Of a stretch of 64,000 nt of DNA, positions 52,669 to 61,553 are shown one piece after another. This stretch comes from Bacteroidota bacterium (GTDB lineage: Bacteria > Bacteroidota > Bacteroidia > Chitinophagales > BACL12). The position numbers were made by a program, and so were the translations under genes. Position 1 is the stretch's first letter, and the number at the start of each line of letters is the position of its first letter. The stretch lies in the NCBI GenBank assembly GCA_016715425.1, contig JADKAC010000008.1, forward strand, positions 417,001-481,000, read 5' to 3'. Below the pieces are notes generated by a model. That model saw only the letters and a program-made list of their open reading frames with translations, searched no databases and was not told the DNA's origin.

Positions 52669-55600
52669 TTACTTATTGATTACCAAAGGATGTTGATTCA
52701 TTGTTCCGTTTGGAAAGTGTATTACAACTGAATACATGCCACTTGCAAGGTCAGGTAAATTGATATTTAATATCTCTCCTGAATATGATTGTGTATGTGT
52801 CATTGCAAATACTTCGCTGCCGCTGATATCATAAATTTGAATTATCAGCTTCGCATTTTCTTCGGCTGTAGTAGAAATATTAAATGATTCACTTGTTGGA
52901 TTTGGCCATAATTGAGATTCAATTTCTGACTCAGATGCAAAACGACAATCTACTATTACCTGTACAATATTGGATACTCTTCCGCAGCCATCTAATGTGG
53001 ATACAACTCTGTATTTTCCGGTAGTGGTTGCTTCATAAATATTAGCGGTTGCTCCGATTATTTCAACGCCATTCCTATACCATTGATAAGTTACTGTAGC
53101 ATAATAATCTACTGAAAGAACAACTGAAGAACCATCACAGATATAGGAAGTTCCTGCGGGTGTTATTGGCAGATTTTTATAGTAAGTAACCTTTACTGAG
53201 TTTGAAGTTGCCGCATCGCAAACTCCATTGTCAACAGTACATGTGTAGTGTCCTGATTCTGTTACTGTAAGTGAAGAACCAGTTTCACCACTGATATCCA
53301 TTCCATTTCTTTGCCATTGCAAATCTCCGGATGAAGCTGTTGCAGATAATAATACACTGCCTTCATAACAAATCTTATCCGGACCTATTGGTGATACACT
53401 TACACTTGCTTCTTCAACTACGGTTACTGTAATTGTATTGGAAACGAATGCTCCATTTGATACTGAATAATCTCCACTTTCTGTAGCTGTAATTGATTGT
53501 GTTGTTTCGCCTGTGCTCCAGATATTTCCGGTTGCTTCACTTGATGTAAGTATTACTGATCCACCTGCACAGAATGTGGTTTCTCCTTCTGCAATTATAG
53601 TAACTTCTGTTCCGCAAGATTCTACTGTTACTTCAACTGCTTCTGCTTCTCCGCTACATCCTTTTGCATCGGTTACTGTAACACTATAACTTCCGCTTTC
53701 AGTTACATTAATGGATTCGGTATTTGCTCCTGTACTCCATAAAATATCGAAGTAAGAATCTACACTTAGGTTCACACTACCGCCATCACAGAATGTAGTC
53801 GGACCATCAGCAGAAATCTCAGGAGTTGGATTTGCATTTATTGTTACATCTGTATTTTCTGATGTTGCACTACATCCGTCTTGTGTTACTGTTACACTAT
53901 AAAGACCTTCGGAAGATGCAACGATTGATGCACTTGTTTCGCCTGTGCTCCACAAGTAAGAATCACCTGCGGATGCAGTTAGCATTACGCTGCCACCTTC
54001 ACAAAATTGAGTATCGCCATCGGCTGATATTGTGGCTTCCGGATTTGCATTTACGGTTACTGTAATTGTATTGGATGTGTTATCTCCGTTTACACATGAG
54101 TAATCTCCACTTTCAGTAACTGTAATTGATTGGGTGGTTGCTCCTGTGTTCCAAACATTTCCTGCTTCTTCACTTGATGAAAGTATTACTGATCCGCCTT
54201 CACAGAATGTAGTTGGACCATCAGCAAAAATCACAAGCTCAGTACAAACTTCTGTGGTTACGGTTACATCCGATGATGTTCCCATACAGCCGTTGTCATT
54301 TGTTACAGTAACATTATAAACTCCTGCTTCATTTACATTAATTGATTCTGTGTTTTCTCCTGTACTCCATACAATATCGAAGTAAGAATCTACACTCAAG
54401 TTTACACTTCCACCTTCGCAGAAAGTAGTTAGACCATCAGCAGAAATAGAAGGGGTTGGATTTGCATTTACTGTTACATCTGTATTAGATGAAGTAGCAC
54501 TGCATCCGTTTTCTGTAACTGTTACACTGTAACTTCCTTCTGATGTTGCAGAGATAGATGCACTTGTTTGGCCAGTGCTCCATAAGTAAGAATCACCACT
54601 TGATGCAGTTAGCATTACGCTGCCGCCTTCACAAAATTCTGTGTCGCCACCGGCTGAAATTGTTGCTACCGGAATTGGATTTACGGTTACTGCTACTGCA
54701 TCAGATTCATCGGTACAGCTATTTTCATTTGTAATTGTTACTGAATAATTTCCACTTTCAGATACTGTAATTGATTGTGTGGTTTCTCCGTTGCTCCACA
54801 AGTAAGAAGATGCTGTATTTGCTGTAAGCATTACATCTTCACCTTCGCATAATGTGGTGGATCCATCAGCAGTTACTGTTGCTGTTGGATTTGGATTTAC
54901 TGTAATTGCAATTGGATCGGAGATAGCAGAACAATCATTTTTATAAATGGTAACTGAATAGTCACCGCTTTCTGATACTGTTATTGAAGAAGTGGTTTCA
55001 CCGTTGCTCCATAAATAGGAATCCGGTGAACCGGGAACATTTGCAGTAATAGTAACTGAACCACCTTCACAGAATGTGGTTGGGCCATCCGCTTCAAGTA
55101 CTGCAACAGGATTTGGTGTTACATCTACTGCTAAAGTATTTGATGTGCGCACACATCCATCTCCATTATCAATTGTCAATGAGAAATCACCTGCTAAGGT
55201 TACTGCGTTTGTTTCGGTGGTTGAACCGTCGTTCCATAAGTAACTCCAATGATGATCGGGTGTGGTTAGGATAACAGACTCACCTTCACATAAGGTAGTT
55301 TCTCCTTCGGCAACAATTGTGATTGCGTCTGGGCAGTAGGTGTTGGTTAATTGGTAGCTTGAGTAATAGGTTGCAGAATAATTATCAACTTTTGCATAAT
55401 AAATTCCAGGAACAAGATCAACTATTGTAAGGCTTGTTGTGCCATATCCAAAATTATTGCCCAAGCTGAAGCCTCCTGAATTGTATAAATAGATACCGTG
55501 GTATTGACTGAGATCTGATGTTAGTGTTGAAAGGGTAACCTCTCCCATTTCTGAAAGTGTAAATTCCCAATAATCTTCTGTATCATAAACAGTCCCGTTG

Positions 55601-57222
55601 CCTCGAAATCCAATATGCCCTTCCACAGTAGAATTTGTGAGCATCGGCGAAGCTGTTCCAATGGTTCCATTTGGCTCAGGGTCATTGGTATAAGGAGTTG
55701 GTGTAACAACAAATTCAAGCTCATATCCTGAATAATACGTAGAAGAATAATTATCAACTTTAGCATAATAATTTCCCGCTTGTAAGTTGAAAACAGTTAT
55801 GCTAGCGCTTCCATAATTAAAATTGTTTCCTAAGGAGGTGGTTCCATTTTCATCATATAAATAAATACCATGGTACATGCCTGGATCCATTGAGATGTTT
55901 AAAGTAATTGCACCATCAGAAGTTGAAACTAAATGGTACCAGTCATTAGTATCGTAAGTTCCTCCATTTCTTCTGTAACTTATTCGACCTTCAACCATTC
56001 CGTTTTCAGGAACAGATACAGAAGCCAAAGTATAATCATCATTGAGTTCTGAATCGGCAGTGTATGTTGCTGATGTAGTTGTATATTGTAATTTATATCC
56101 TGAATAGTAGGTTGAGGAATAACTATCTACTTTAATATAATAATCACCAGCTTCCAGGTTTTTAACAATCACTTTAGCAGTGTCGTATTCAAAATTGCTA
56201 CCTAAAGAAGTAGTACCATTATTATCATACAGATAAACACCAAAATATTGGCCTGTCTGATTGGTTAATTCAAGAGTAATAGTTCCTGCATCGGCCATTG
56301 AAACGGTGTACCAGTCTTCCGTATCAAAGCCACCTCCATTTTCTCTAAACCCGATGTGACCAGTTGTAAAGCCATCTTCAGCAATAGAAGTATTTGCTTC
56401 AGTGTATAAATCATTGGGTTCTGAATCATTTGCCGGAGTAGCCGGAGTAGCTGTGTTGGTTAGAGTATAGCCACTATAATAGGTGGAACTAAAATAATAA
56501 ACTCTTGCATAATAAGTACCAGCTGCAAGGTTATTCTTTGTAAATGTTGCACTGCCAGTACCTTCAGCTGATCCTAGAGATGTAGTACCATCTGAATCAT
56601 ATAAATAAATTCGGTGATACATGCCGGGATCATGCACTAATTCAAGAGTTATAACTCCATCGTTGGTTGTATTGAAAATGTACCAATCATCGGTATCATA
56701 GCTTCCACCATTATACCTGAAACCTATATGACCAATAACAGATCCGTTTTCTGCCATAGTCAAAGCAGTTCCTGGGCTATCGTTGGGTTCAGAATCGTTA
56801 GCAAGTGTTGCGGGTGTTACCGTGTTTGTAAGGGTATAGTTACTCATATACGAGGAACTGTAATAATATACTCTGGCGTAGTAAGTGCCGGCAGCAAGAT
56901 TATTTACTGTTTGGCTCGCATTGTCAAATCCTTCTGCAGAACCCAATGAAGTTGTTCCATCGGAATCATATAAATATATTCTATGATACATTCCCGGTTC
57001 GTGGTCTAAGTATAAATTTACACTACCATCATCGGTAGTAGTAAAAATATACCAGTCATTTTGATCGGTGGAGGGTATTCCAATGGTTCCGGATACAGAG
57101 CCGTTTTCAGCCATTGTTTCAGCGCCAGAATAAACGTCATTTGTAGGTTCGACGTCGGCTGTTGCCTGGAAGTGCATACCAATAAGCAGCACTACAATCA
57201 TAAGTAAAGATTTTTGTTTCAT
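52669..57222 (-). CDS. Giant repeat protein: five PPC domains, eleven Ig/PKD-like modules, T9SS sorting domain
   Basis: 1517 residues. A signal peptide (to about residue 22, QATADV) is followed by five copies of a PPC-like (pre-peptidase C-terminal) beta-sandwich of about 123 residues, each with DDWY or similar, (G/I)YLYD, and AGxYYxxV. From about residue 635 come eleven modules of about 70 residues with TTFCEGGSVxL, (Y/V)LWSxGETTxSI and ESGxYSVTV. The last 75 residues (LWPNPTSESFNISTT...MYSVVIHFPNG) are a type A T9SS sorting domain. The protein is thus exported through the outer membrane and attached to or released from the surface; adhesion is a likely role. Modules 4-6 and 7-9 are near-duplicates. 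Confidence 0.92.
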   Translation of the reverse strand: MKQKSLLMIVVLLIGMHFQATADVEPTNDVYSGAETMAENGSVSGTIGIPSTDQNDWYIFTTTDDGSVNLYLDHEPGMYHRIYLYDSDGTTSLGSAEGFDNASQTVNNLAAGTYYARVYYYSSSYMSNYTLTNTVTPATLANDSEPNDSPGTALTMAENGSVIGHIGFRYNGGSYDTDDWYIFNTTNDGVITLELVHDPGMYHRIYLYDSDGTTSLGSAEGTGSATFTKNNLAAGTYYARVYYFSSTYYSGYTLTNTATPATPANDSEPNDLYTEANTSIAEDGFTTGHIGFRENGGGFDTEDWYTVSMADAGTITLELTNQTGQYFGVYLYDNNGTTSLGSNFEYDTAKVIVKNLEAGDYYIKVDSYSSTYYSGYKLQYTTTSATYTADSELNDDYTLASVSVPENGMVEGRISYRRNGGTYDTNDWYHLVSTSDGAITLNISMDPGMYHGIYLYDENGTTSLGNNFNYGSASITVFNLQAGNYYAKVDNYSSTYYSGYELEFVVTPTPYTNDPEPNGTIGTASPMLTNSTVEGHIGFRGNGTVYDTEDYWEFTLSEMGEVTLSTLTSDLSQYHGIYLYNSGGFSLGNNFGYGTTSLTIVDLVPGIYYAKVDNYSATYYSSYQLTNTYCPDAITIVAEGETTLCEGESVILTTPDHHWSYLWNDGSTTETNAVTLAGDFSLTIDNGDGCVRTSNTLAVDVTPNPVAVLEADGPTTFCEGGSVTITANVPGSPDSYLWSNGETTSSITVSESGDYSVTIYKNDCSAISDPIAITVNPNPTATVTADGSTTLCEGEDVMLTANTASSYLWSNGETTQSITVSESGNYSVTITNENSCTDESDAVAVTVNPIPVATISAGGDTEFCEGGSVMLTASSGDSYLWSTGQTSASISATSEGSYSVTVTENGCSATSSNTDVTVNANPTPSISADGLTTFCEGGSVNLSVDSYFDIVWSTGENTESINVNEAGVYNVTVTNDNGCMGTSSDVTVTTEVCTELVIFADGPTTFCEGGSVILSSSEEAGNVWNTGATTQSITVTESGDYSCVNGDNTSNTITVTVNANPEATISADGDTQFCEGGSVMLTASAGDSYLWSTGETSASIVASSEGLYSVTVTQDGCSATSENTDVTINANPTPEISADGPTTFCDGGSVNLSVDSYFDILWSTGANTESINVTESGSYSVTVTDAKGCSGEAEAVEVTVESCGTEVTIIAEGETTFCAGGSVILTSSEATGNIWSTGETTQSITATESGDYSVSNGAFVSNTITVTVVEEASVSVSPIGPDKICYEGSVLLSATASSGDLQWQRNGMDISGETGSSLTVTESGHYTCTVDNGVCDAATSNSVKVTYYKNLPITPAGTSYICDGSSVVLSVDYYATVTYQWYRNGVEIIGATANIYEATTTGKYRVVSTLDGCGRVSNIVQVIVDCRFASESEIESQLWPNPTSESFNISTTAEENAKLIIQIYDISGSEVFAMTHTQSYSGEILNINLPDLASGMYSVVIHFPNGTMNQHPLVINK
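53375..54650 (-). repeat. Tandem duplication of a three-module block inside the giant gene
   Basis: Two consecutive blocks of about 640 bases (roughly 54011-54650 and 53375-54010) each encode the same three Ig-like modules in the same order: one with MLTAS(S/A)GDSYLWSTG, one with NLSVDSYFDI(V/L)WSTG, one with AGNVW or TGNIW. Long stretches are nearly identical in DNA, so the duplication is recent or kept alike by recombination. Boundaries are approximate. Confidence 0.8.
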
Positions 57223-57286
57223 AAATAAAATTTTTGGTGATCAATAAGGTTCCTAACAAAATTAAACTGAATCCATACAAACATTG

Positions 57287-57306
57287 ACCTACTAATTATA
57301 GTAGGT
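57287..57306. promoter_or_regulatory. Inverted repeat upstream of the giant gene (candidate operator)
   Basis: ACCTACTA and TAGTAGGT are perfect 8-base arms around ATTA, 65-84 bases upstream of the start at 57222. A TAATTTTG box lies 22 bases downstream of it on the minus strand. Near-identical arms occur upstream of the transglutaminase-like gene. Confidence 0.5.
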
Positions 57307-57372
57307 ATGTAGAAACTTCCTTTTAGGCCAGGTTAAATGGAGATGATAAATTTAAAATGCATAATAGCTATA

Positions 57373-57420
57373 AAAAAAATGTGTAGTAGAAATAGATTTT
57401 ATTTCTACTACACCATTATT
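57373..57420 (-). terminator. Terminator after the 206-residue gene
   Basis: GTGTAGTAGAAAT (57381-57393) and ATTTCTACTACAC (57401-57413) form a 13-bp perfect stem with a seven-base loop. A run of eight A precedes it, giving U-rich RNA on the minus strand. Confidence 0.8.
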
Positions 57421-57452
57421 TTTTTCAAACTATTTTTTAATAAAGTAATATT

Positions 57453-58073
57453 CTATACTGTTCCTGTTTTTTTTCGTGCAAGAAAAAATAATACTGAGCC
57501 GATAAGTATAAGCCCAACGCCAACCCAACCAGGAATACCAAATCCAGCTTCCTGTTTTTTCATTTCAAACTTAAAAATAGTTTTGCCCAATGCATCCTTA
57601 TCTATTTTAATATTGCTGGATTCTTTTGGAAAGCGAATGAAATTTGATTGTTGCACTTGTCCACCAAATTCTAATGGGCTGGTTACATACATATATTCCT
57701 TTTCATTTAATTCTGTAAGGTCAATGTTTTTATCATCCGTTTCCAAAATCCAGTTGCCTCTTTTATCTACTTTACAAACGCCGTAAGCCTTTACTTTTAA
57801 AGTCCAACTGCGTTCCATTTCATCTTTTTCCAAAGTGAAATCATCTAAGAAAAATGCAGGCATGTCTCTTTCCATTTCTCTTTTAAATACTGCCGGGTTA
57901 TTGCCATAAGTGGCTAACCATCCCTGCCAGGAAGATGCATCCATTGTCATTGAAACCGTGATGCTAGCACTGCCTTGGGCATCCAGATCCATTTCTATTT
58001 TTTGCTTCATTACTTGTTGTCCAAACAAAAGCGTAGTGGAACAAAGTAAAATACAAACTATTGTGAGTTTCAT
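57453..58073 (-). CDS. Exported protein with C-terminal membrane anchor
   Basis: 206 residues. A signal peptide (residues 1-18, ending LFGQ) and one C-terminal hydrophobic segment (GIPGWVGVGLILIGSVLFFLARKK) with a following basic tail show a periplasmic or surface domain held in the membrane at its end. The middle begins VMKQKIEMDLDAQGSASITVSMTMDASSWQGW and has no family that I recognise. The Pro-Gly, hydrophobic stretch and basic end resemble CTERM-type sorting tails but lack a clear signature. It lies 7 bases after the transglutaminase-like gene, so the two are almost certainly co-transcribed. Confidence 0.7.
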   Translation of the reverse strand: MKLTIVCILLCSTTLLFGQQVMKQKIEMDLDAQGSASITVSMTMDASSWQGWLATYGNNPAVFKREMERDMPAFFLDDFTLEKDEMERSWTLKVKAYGVCKVDKRGNWILETDDKNIDLTELNEKEYMYVTSPLEFGGQVQQSNFIRFPKESSNIKIDKDALGKTIFKFEMKKQEAGFGIPGWVGVGLILIGSVLFFLARKKTGTV

Positions 58074-58080
58074 AATTTCT

Positions 58081-59799
58081 TTATTTTATTGATTGATAAA
58101 TAGCATCAATTGTTGATGACATTTGATTATACACATTTTGATTACAGCCAATAGCAACTATCCGGTAACCATTGCTGGTAGTTGTGCCTTTTGCTTTCCA
58201 GGTAAAAGTGCCGTAGTCTGAATAGGTTTGACCTGAAGCGGTGTTGCCATTAAAATTATAGCGCATTGTGCTTCCCCAATAACTGAAATATTGCTCAATA
58301 ACAGCCAGGCCATCCTGCATATTGGAGGCAGGTAAATCGTAAATGCCAATGTTTGAACTCTGGTCTGGAGCAACGGCCGTTCCCGTAAAAATTGGCATGT
58401 CCGGATTTGGTCTGTTTACATATTGCCAGCCTGAAGGAATCATTGCAGAAAGCGGTCCTGGTGTACGCTGCTGAGATGATGTTTGGTTATTATTATTATC
58501 CGTTTGCTGGTTGTTTCCACCGCCGCCGCCATCATTACCTCCACCATCATTACCGCCGTTATTGTTTCCACCACCACCTCCGCCACCACCTTGTGTATTT
58601 TTGGCAGGTGCTTGATTGAGATTTGCATTCATTACACCAAAATTCATTGCGAGCTGATCTACTTTTTCCCGTAGGAATTGATCGTCTTTTAAAGACATCG
58701 GAACAGCGCCTTGCTGATTGAGTGCATGAATATCTACTATCGTATATCTTGGATCGCCTGTTGATGCTTTTTGAAAAAACTCTTGTAGTTCTTTCATGCC
58801 TGTATTAAATGCAGATTCTACATCGGCAATTTGACCAATACCTTCACCACCAATACCCGTTGCTTCAATTGCATAGTATTCGCCATTCATTTTGAAACCG
58901 GGATATGCATGGCCGGGTATTAAGAAAATAAGCGGATCTATACCTGCATGGGATAAAATACTTGCGTAAAGGATACTGAGTTCAAGACATAAACCGGTAT
59001 TGCCTGTAATCACTTCTCTCGGCAATCGGTTTTGTTGTGAAAAAGATTGTACATCATCGAGTGAACTGGGGACGCCTTTTGTACCGCTGTAAACCATGTG
59101 TGTCATCAGTGTAGCCTGATAAATACCGGCGAGAAAACGCACGGCTTCTTTTGATTGTTTGGTAACCGATGCTGTTTCTCCTTTTAATACTTTTTCCTGA
59201 AGTATTTGGGTGTAATAAGAAACAATGGGATCGTTGGGAGTAACATAACAAGCCAGTAAATCATCATTGCTAAATACATCTCCCCAACCTAAAATTTCTT
59301 CGGCAGGTACATTGGTAAATACATATTTATTTCTGTCAGTAATTTTAAAAGCAAATTCTTCTTCAATTATATCATCATCAGAAGCTCCTTTCCAGTCAAT
59401 TTCTATTTCTGCTTTTTCCGTTGTTTCATTTGTTTTTGTGGTGATGTCGTCATTGAATTTAGGATAGCAAACCACTACAGCAGATTGATCGGGAAACATT
59501 TCGCCTATCACACCTAATTCGGTCCATTCAATATATCCGGGAACACGGTATCTCACCATCACATCTTCCATTTTTACGTTGGAAACATTAGTAATCTTCA
59601 CTTTAAATAAATAGTATTTACCATTTAATGCATCCGGATTGGAATATACATTATGTGCGGCGGGCATTATAAAACTTGTTTTTACAATATCTACATCTAA
59701 ATCACCTCTGCCACCACCAAGTGAAATGGGAAAGAAAAGTGCGGAGGCAACTAGAAAAAGCCCGGCAACAATAAGTACAACAGGTAATAGTTTCTTCAT
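58081..59799 (-). CDS. Transglutaminase-like protein with Gly/Asn-rich linker
   Basis: 572 residues. The N-terminal hydrophobic segment (LLPVVLIVAGLFLVASALFFPISLGG) is a membrane anchor or uncleaved signal. A beta-rich region with an early FKVKITNVSNVKMEDVMVRY strand follows. The transglutaminase-like domain has Cys271 (GNTGLCLELSIL), His297 (IPGHAYPGF) and Glu312 (YYAIEATG), a plausible Cys-His-acid triad. Residues about 400-450 are a linker of Gly, Asn and Gln. The C-terminal 120 residues form a separate small domain (MIPSGWQYVNRPNPDMPIF). The chemistry (protein crosslinking, or cysteine protease) is unknown. It is transcribed with the next gene. Confidence 0.82.
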   Translation of the reverse strand: MKKLLPVVLIVAGLFLVASALFFPISLGGGRGDLDVDIVKTSFIMPAAHNVYSNPDALNGKYYLFKVKITNVSNVKMEDVMVRYRVPGYIEWTELGVIGEMFPDQSAVVVCYPKFNDDITTKTNETTEKAEIEIDWKGASDDDIIEEEFAFKITDRNKYVFTNVPAEEILGWGDVFSNDDLLACYVTPNDPIVSYYTQILQEKVLKGETASVTKQSKEAVRFLAGIYQATLMTHMVYSGTKGVPSSLDDVQSFSQQNRLPREVITGNTGLCLELSILYASILSHAGIDPLIFLIPGHAYPGFKMNGEYYAIEATGIGGEGIGQIADVESAFNTGMKELQEFFQKASTGDPRYTIVDIHALNQQGAVPMSLKDDQFLREKVDQLAMNFGVMNANLNQAPAKNTQGGGGGGGGNNNGGNDGGGNDGGGGGNNQQTDNNNNQTSSQQRTPGPLSAMIPSGWQYVNRPNPDMPIFTGTAVAPDQSSNIGIYDLPASNMQDGLAVIEQYFSYWGSTMRYNFNGNTASGQTYSDYGTFTWKAKGTTTSNGYRIVAIGCNQNVYNQMSSTIDAIYQSIK

Positions 59800-59856
59800 A
59801 GTGTGTTTAATTTTTAATCATTTTTGAATTTTAAATTATTCAAATTTCAATTTGTC

Positions 59857-59887
59857 CAAAAATAATTGAACAGTTAATGTAACCCAA
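59857..59887 (-). promoter_or_regulatory. Promoter of the transglutaminase-like operon
   Basis: On the minus strand TTG (59887-59885), 20 bases, then TATTTTTG (59864-59857), a match to TAnnTTTG at canonical spacing, about 57 bases before the ATG. Confidence 0.6.
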
Positions 59888-59895
59888 GTAAGAAT

Positions 59896-59915
59896 ACCTA
59901 CTTAATCTAGTAGGT
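59896..59915. promoter_or_regulatory. Inverted repeat upstream of the transglutaminase-like operon (candidate operator)
   Basis: ACCTACT and AGTAGGT are perfect 7-base arms around a six-base centre, lying 8 bases upstream of the -33 TTG. The arms are nearly those found at 57287-57306. Confidence 0.5.
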
Positions 59916-59957
59916 TTTTGAAATTGAGAATTGACTTTGTAAATTGACTATTGACTT

Positions 59958-60137
59958 TAAAATTGACAATTGACAGTTGACAATGAAAAAAAACATCACC
60001 AATTTATAAATTATGATGTCTGTGAAATCTTTGCAAACATTTAAATCGGTGATTCAGACAATGCTCTTCTTTTCGATTACACAATTACACAGTTCTACAA
60101 TTCTACGATTCTACAATTCTACAAAACAGCCATTGCC
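59958..60137. repeat. 180-bp direct repeat, copy 1
   Basis: Nearly identical to copy 2 at 60141-60320, offset 183 bases, with three single-base differences that I see (TATAAA/TACAAA, AAATCT/AAATCG, GATTCAG/GATCCAG). It contains the words TTGACAATTGACAGTTGACA, a conserved middle and a six-unit 8-bp array. Confidence 0.85.
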
Positions 60138-60140
60138 ATT

Positions 60141-60320
60141 TAAAATTGACAATTGACAGTTGACAATGAAAAAAAACATCACCAATTTACAAATTATGAT
60201 GTCTGTGAAATCGTTGCAAACATTTAAATCGGTGATCCAGACAATGCTCTTCTTTTCGATTACACAATTACACAGTTCTACAATTCTACGATTCTACAAT
60301 TCTACAAAACAGCCATTGCC
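60141..60320. repeat. 180-bp direct repeat, copy 2
   Basis: Second copy of the 180-bp unit. The identical bases at the right end continue into the 137-base-shifted repeat that follows, so the region grew by several duplications. Confidence 0.85.
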
Positions 60321-60347
60321 CTTAGCCTTCGCCATCGCTTTTTTTCG

Positions 60348-60443
60348 ATTACACAATTACACAATTACACGATTACACAATTACACGATTACACGATTAC
60401 ACAGTTACACAGTTCTACAATTCTACGATTCTACAATTCTACA
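60348..60443 (+). repeat. Exact tandem array of 12 eight-base units
   Basis: 96 bases equal 12 consecutive 8-mers: ATTACACA x2, ATTACACG, ATTACACA, ATTACACG x2, ATTACACA, GTTACACA, GTTCTACA, ATTCTACG, ATTCTACA x2. The period of 8 is not a multiple of three, so the open frame here is accidental. Confidence 0.9.
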
Positions 60444-60562
60444 AAACAGCCATTGCCCTTAGCCTTCGCCATCGCTTTTTTTCGATTACACAGTTCTCCA
60501 GTTCTCCAGTTCTACGATTCTACAATTCTACAATTCTACTGTTCTCCAAACTGCAATTACCC

Positions 60563-60571
60563 TAAATTTGC
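60563..60571 (+). promoter_or_regulatory. -7 promoter box immediately before the kdsD-type gene
   Basis: TAAATTTGC is an exact consensus match that ends only 3 bases before the ATG at 60575, so the mRNA would have almost no 5' leader. Confidence 0.55.
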
Positions 60572-60574
60572 AGA

Positions 60575-61531
60575 ATGCAACATAGCGATACAGCAAAACA
60601 AGTATTAGGATTTGAATCCACACAAATACAACGAGCTATTTCGTTGTTGGATAATCAGTTTGATAATGCAGTGGAATCTATCTTGCAATGCAAAGGCAAA
60701 GTGGTGGTATGTGGAATTGGCAAGTCCGGAAGTATTGCACAAAAAGTTACGGCTACTTTATGCAGCACCGGAACAGAAGCAGTTTTTTTACATGCGGCAG
60801 AAGCTATTCATGGTGACCTCGGAATTTATCATCGTGAGGATGTGGTAATTTTTTTTACGAAAAGTGGAACATCATCAGAGATGTTGCAACTGATTCCATT
60901 TTTTAAAGAACGCAATTCAAAGATAATTTCAATAATCGGCAATATTGATTCACCTGTTGCAAAGCAATCGGACTTTGTAATTAATGCATCGGTGGAAAGA
61001 GAAGCAGATACTTTGAATCTTGCACCAACAGCTTCATCTACAGTTGCACTCGCATTAGGTGATGCAATGGCAGTTGCGCTGATGCATGCAAAAGGATTTG
61101 GTGAAACAGATTTTGCACGACTGCATCCGGGTGGTCAGTTGGGTAAAAATTTATTATTGAAAGTTGCAGATATAATGCATGCCACAGATAAAATTGCAAT
61201 TGTAAATACAACAACTAATTTTCGTGAATTGATAATTGCAATGACGAAACATAATTTAGGTGCAGCATGTGTAATTGATGATGATGAAAATTTTGTAGGA
61301 TTAATTACGGATGGAGATGTGCGCAGAATTTTAATTGATACAACGGATATTAATTCTATTCCGATGCAAAAAATTATGACTGCAAATCCTGTTTCTGTTG
61401 CGTCAGATGCTACATTAAAAATTGCAGTTGATTTAATGGAAAATCGCAAGTCGCAATTATCGGTTTTACCTGTTATTGATTTAGGGAAATTAAAAGGATT
61501 GATTCGTATTCACGATGTATATCAGCGATAG
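60575..61531 (+). CDS. kdsD: KpsF/GutQ-type arabinose-5-phosphate isomerase
   Basis: 318 residues. An SIS domain (about 35-170) has VVVCGIGKSGSIAQKVTATL, HAAEAIHGDLGIYHREDVVIFFTKSGTSSEML and ARLHPGGQLGKNLLLKVADIM. Two CBS domains follow (from about 195). The enzyme interconverts ribulose-5-phosphate and arabinose-5-phosphate, the first step to Kdo of lipopolysaccharide. The gene is flanked by repeat-rich DNA on both sides. A -7 promoter box lies 3 bases before the ATG; a later start would remove the first helix (SDTAKQVLGFE), so a leaderless message is plausible. Confidence 0.93.
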   Translation: MQHSDTAKQVLGFESTQIQRAISLLDNQFDNAVESILQCKGKVVVCGIGKSGSIAQKVTATLCSTGTEAVFLHAAEAIHGDLGIYHREDVVIFFTKSGTSSEMLQLIPFFKERNSKIISIIGNIDSPVAKQSDFVINASVEREADTLNLAPTASSTVALALGDAMAVALMHAKGFGETDFARLHPGGQLGKNLLLKVADIMHATDKIAIVNTTTNFRELIIAMTKHNLGAACVIDDDENFVGLITDGDVRRILIDTTDINSIPMQKIMTANPVSVASDATLKIAVDLMENRKSQLSVLPVIDLGKLKGLIRIHDVYQR

Positions 61532-61553
61532 TATTAGTATATCGGTTTTTGAA

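Larger units (their letters stand above)
59930..60560. repeat. Gene-free repeat-rich region with 7-bp and 8-bp tandem arrays
   Basis: The 776-base gap between the transglutaminase-like gene and the kdsD-type gene has no credible coding sequence. It starts with TTGAC-based 7-bp units (59930-59985), then carries two 180-bp direct copies, then arrays of an 8-bp unit ((A/G)TTCTACA, (A/G)TTACACA and variants): 6 units at 60076-60123, 6 at 60259-60306, 12 at 60348-60443 and 8 at 60485-60548. A 137-base shift repeats the stretch from 60274 to about 60350 at 60411-60490. Confidence 0.85.

Noticed and set aside
53826..54065. Plus-strand open frames opposite the giant repeat gene and similar shadow frames
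   Set aside because: They lie antisense to clearly coding, repetitive DNA and show no signal, domain or ribosome-binding feature.
57287..57306. Terminator function of the ACCTACTA inverted repeat
   Set aside because: It has no T-run on either side, lies upstream of a start codon, and has a copy upstream of another promoter; an operator is more likely.
60160..60462. Open frame of 100 codons in the repeat region
   Set aside because: It consists of translated 8-bp and 180-bp repeats, has no homologous features, and the 8-base period is incompatible with coding constraint.
60076..60548. Possible CRISPR array
   Set aside because: The repeat unit is only 8 bases and there are no spacers of uniform length or cas genes.
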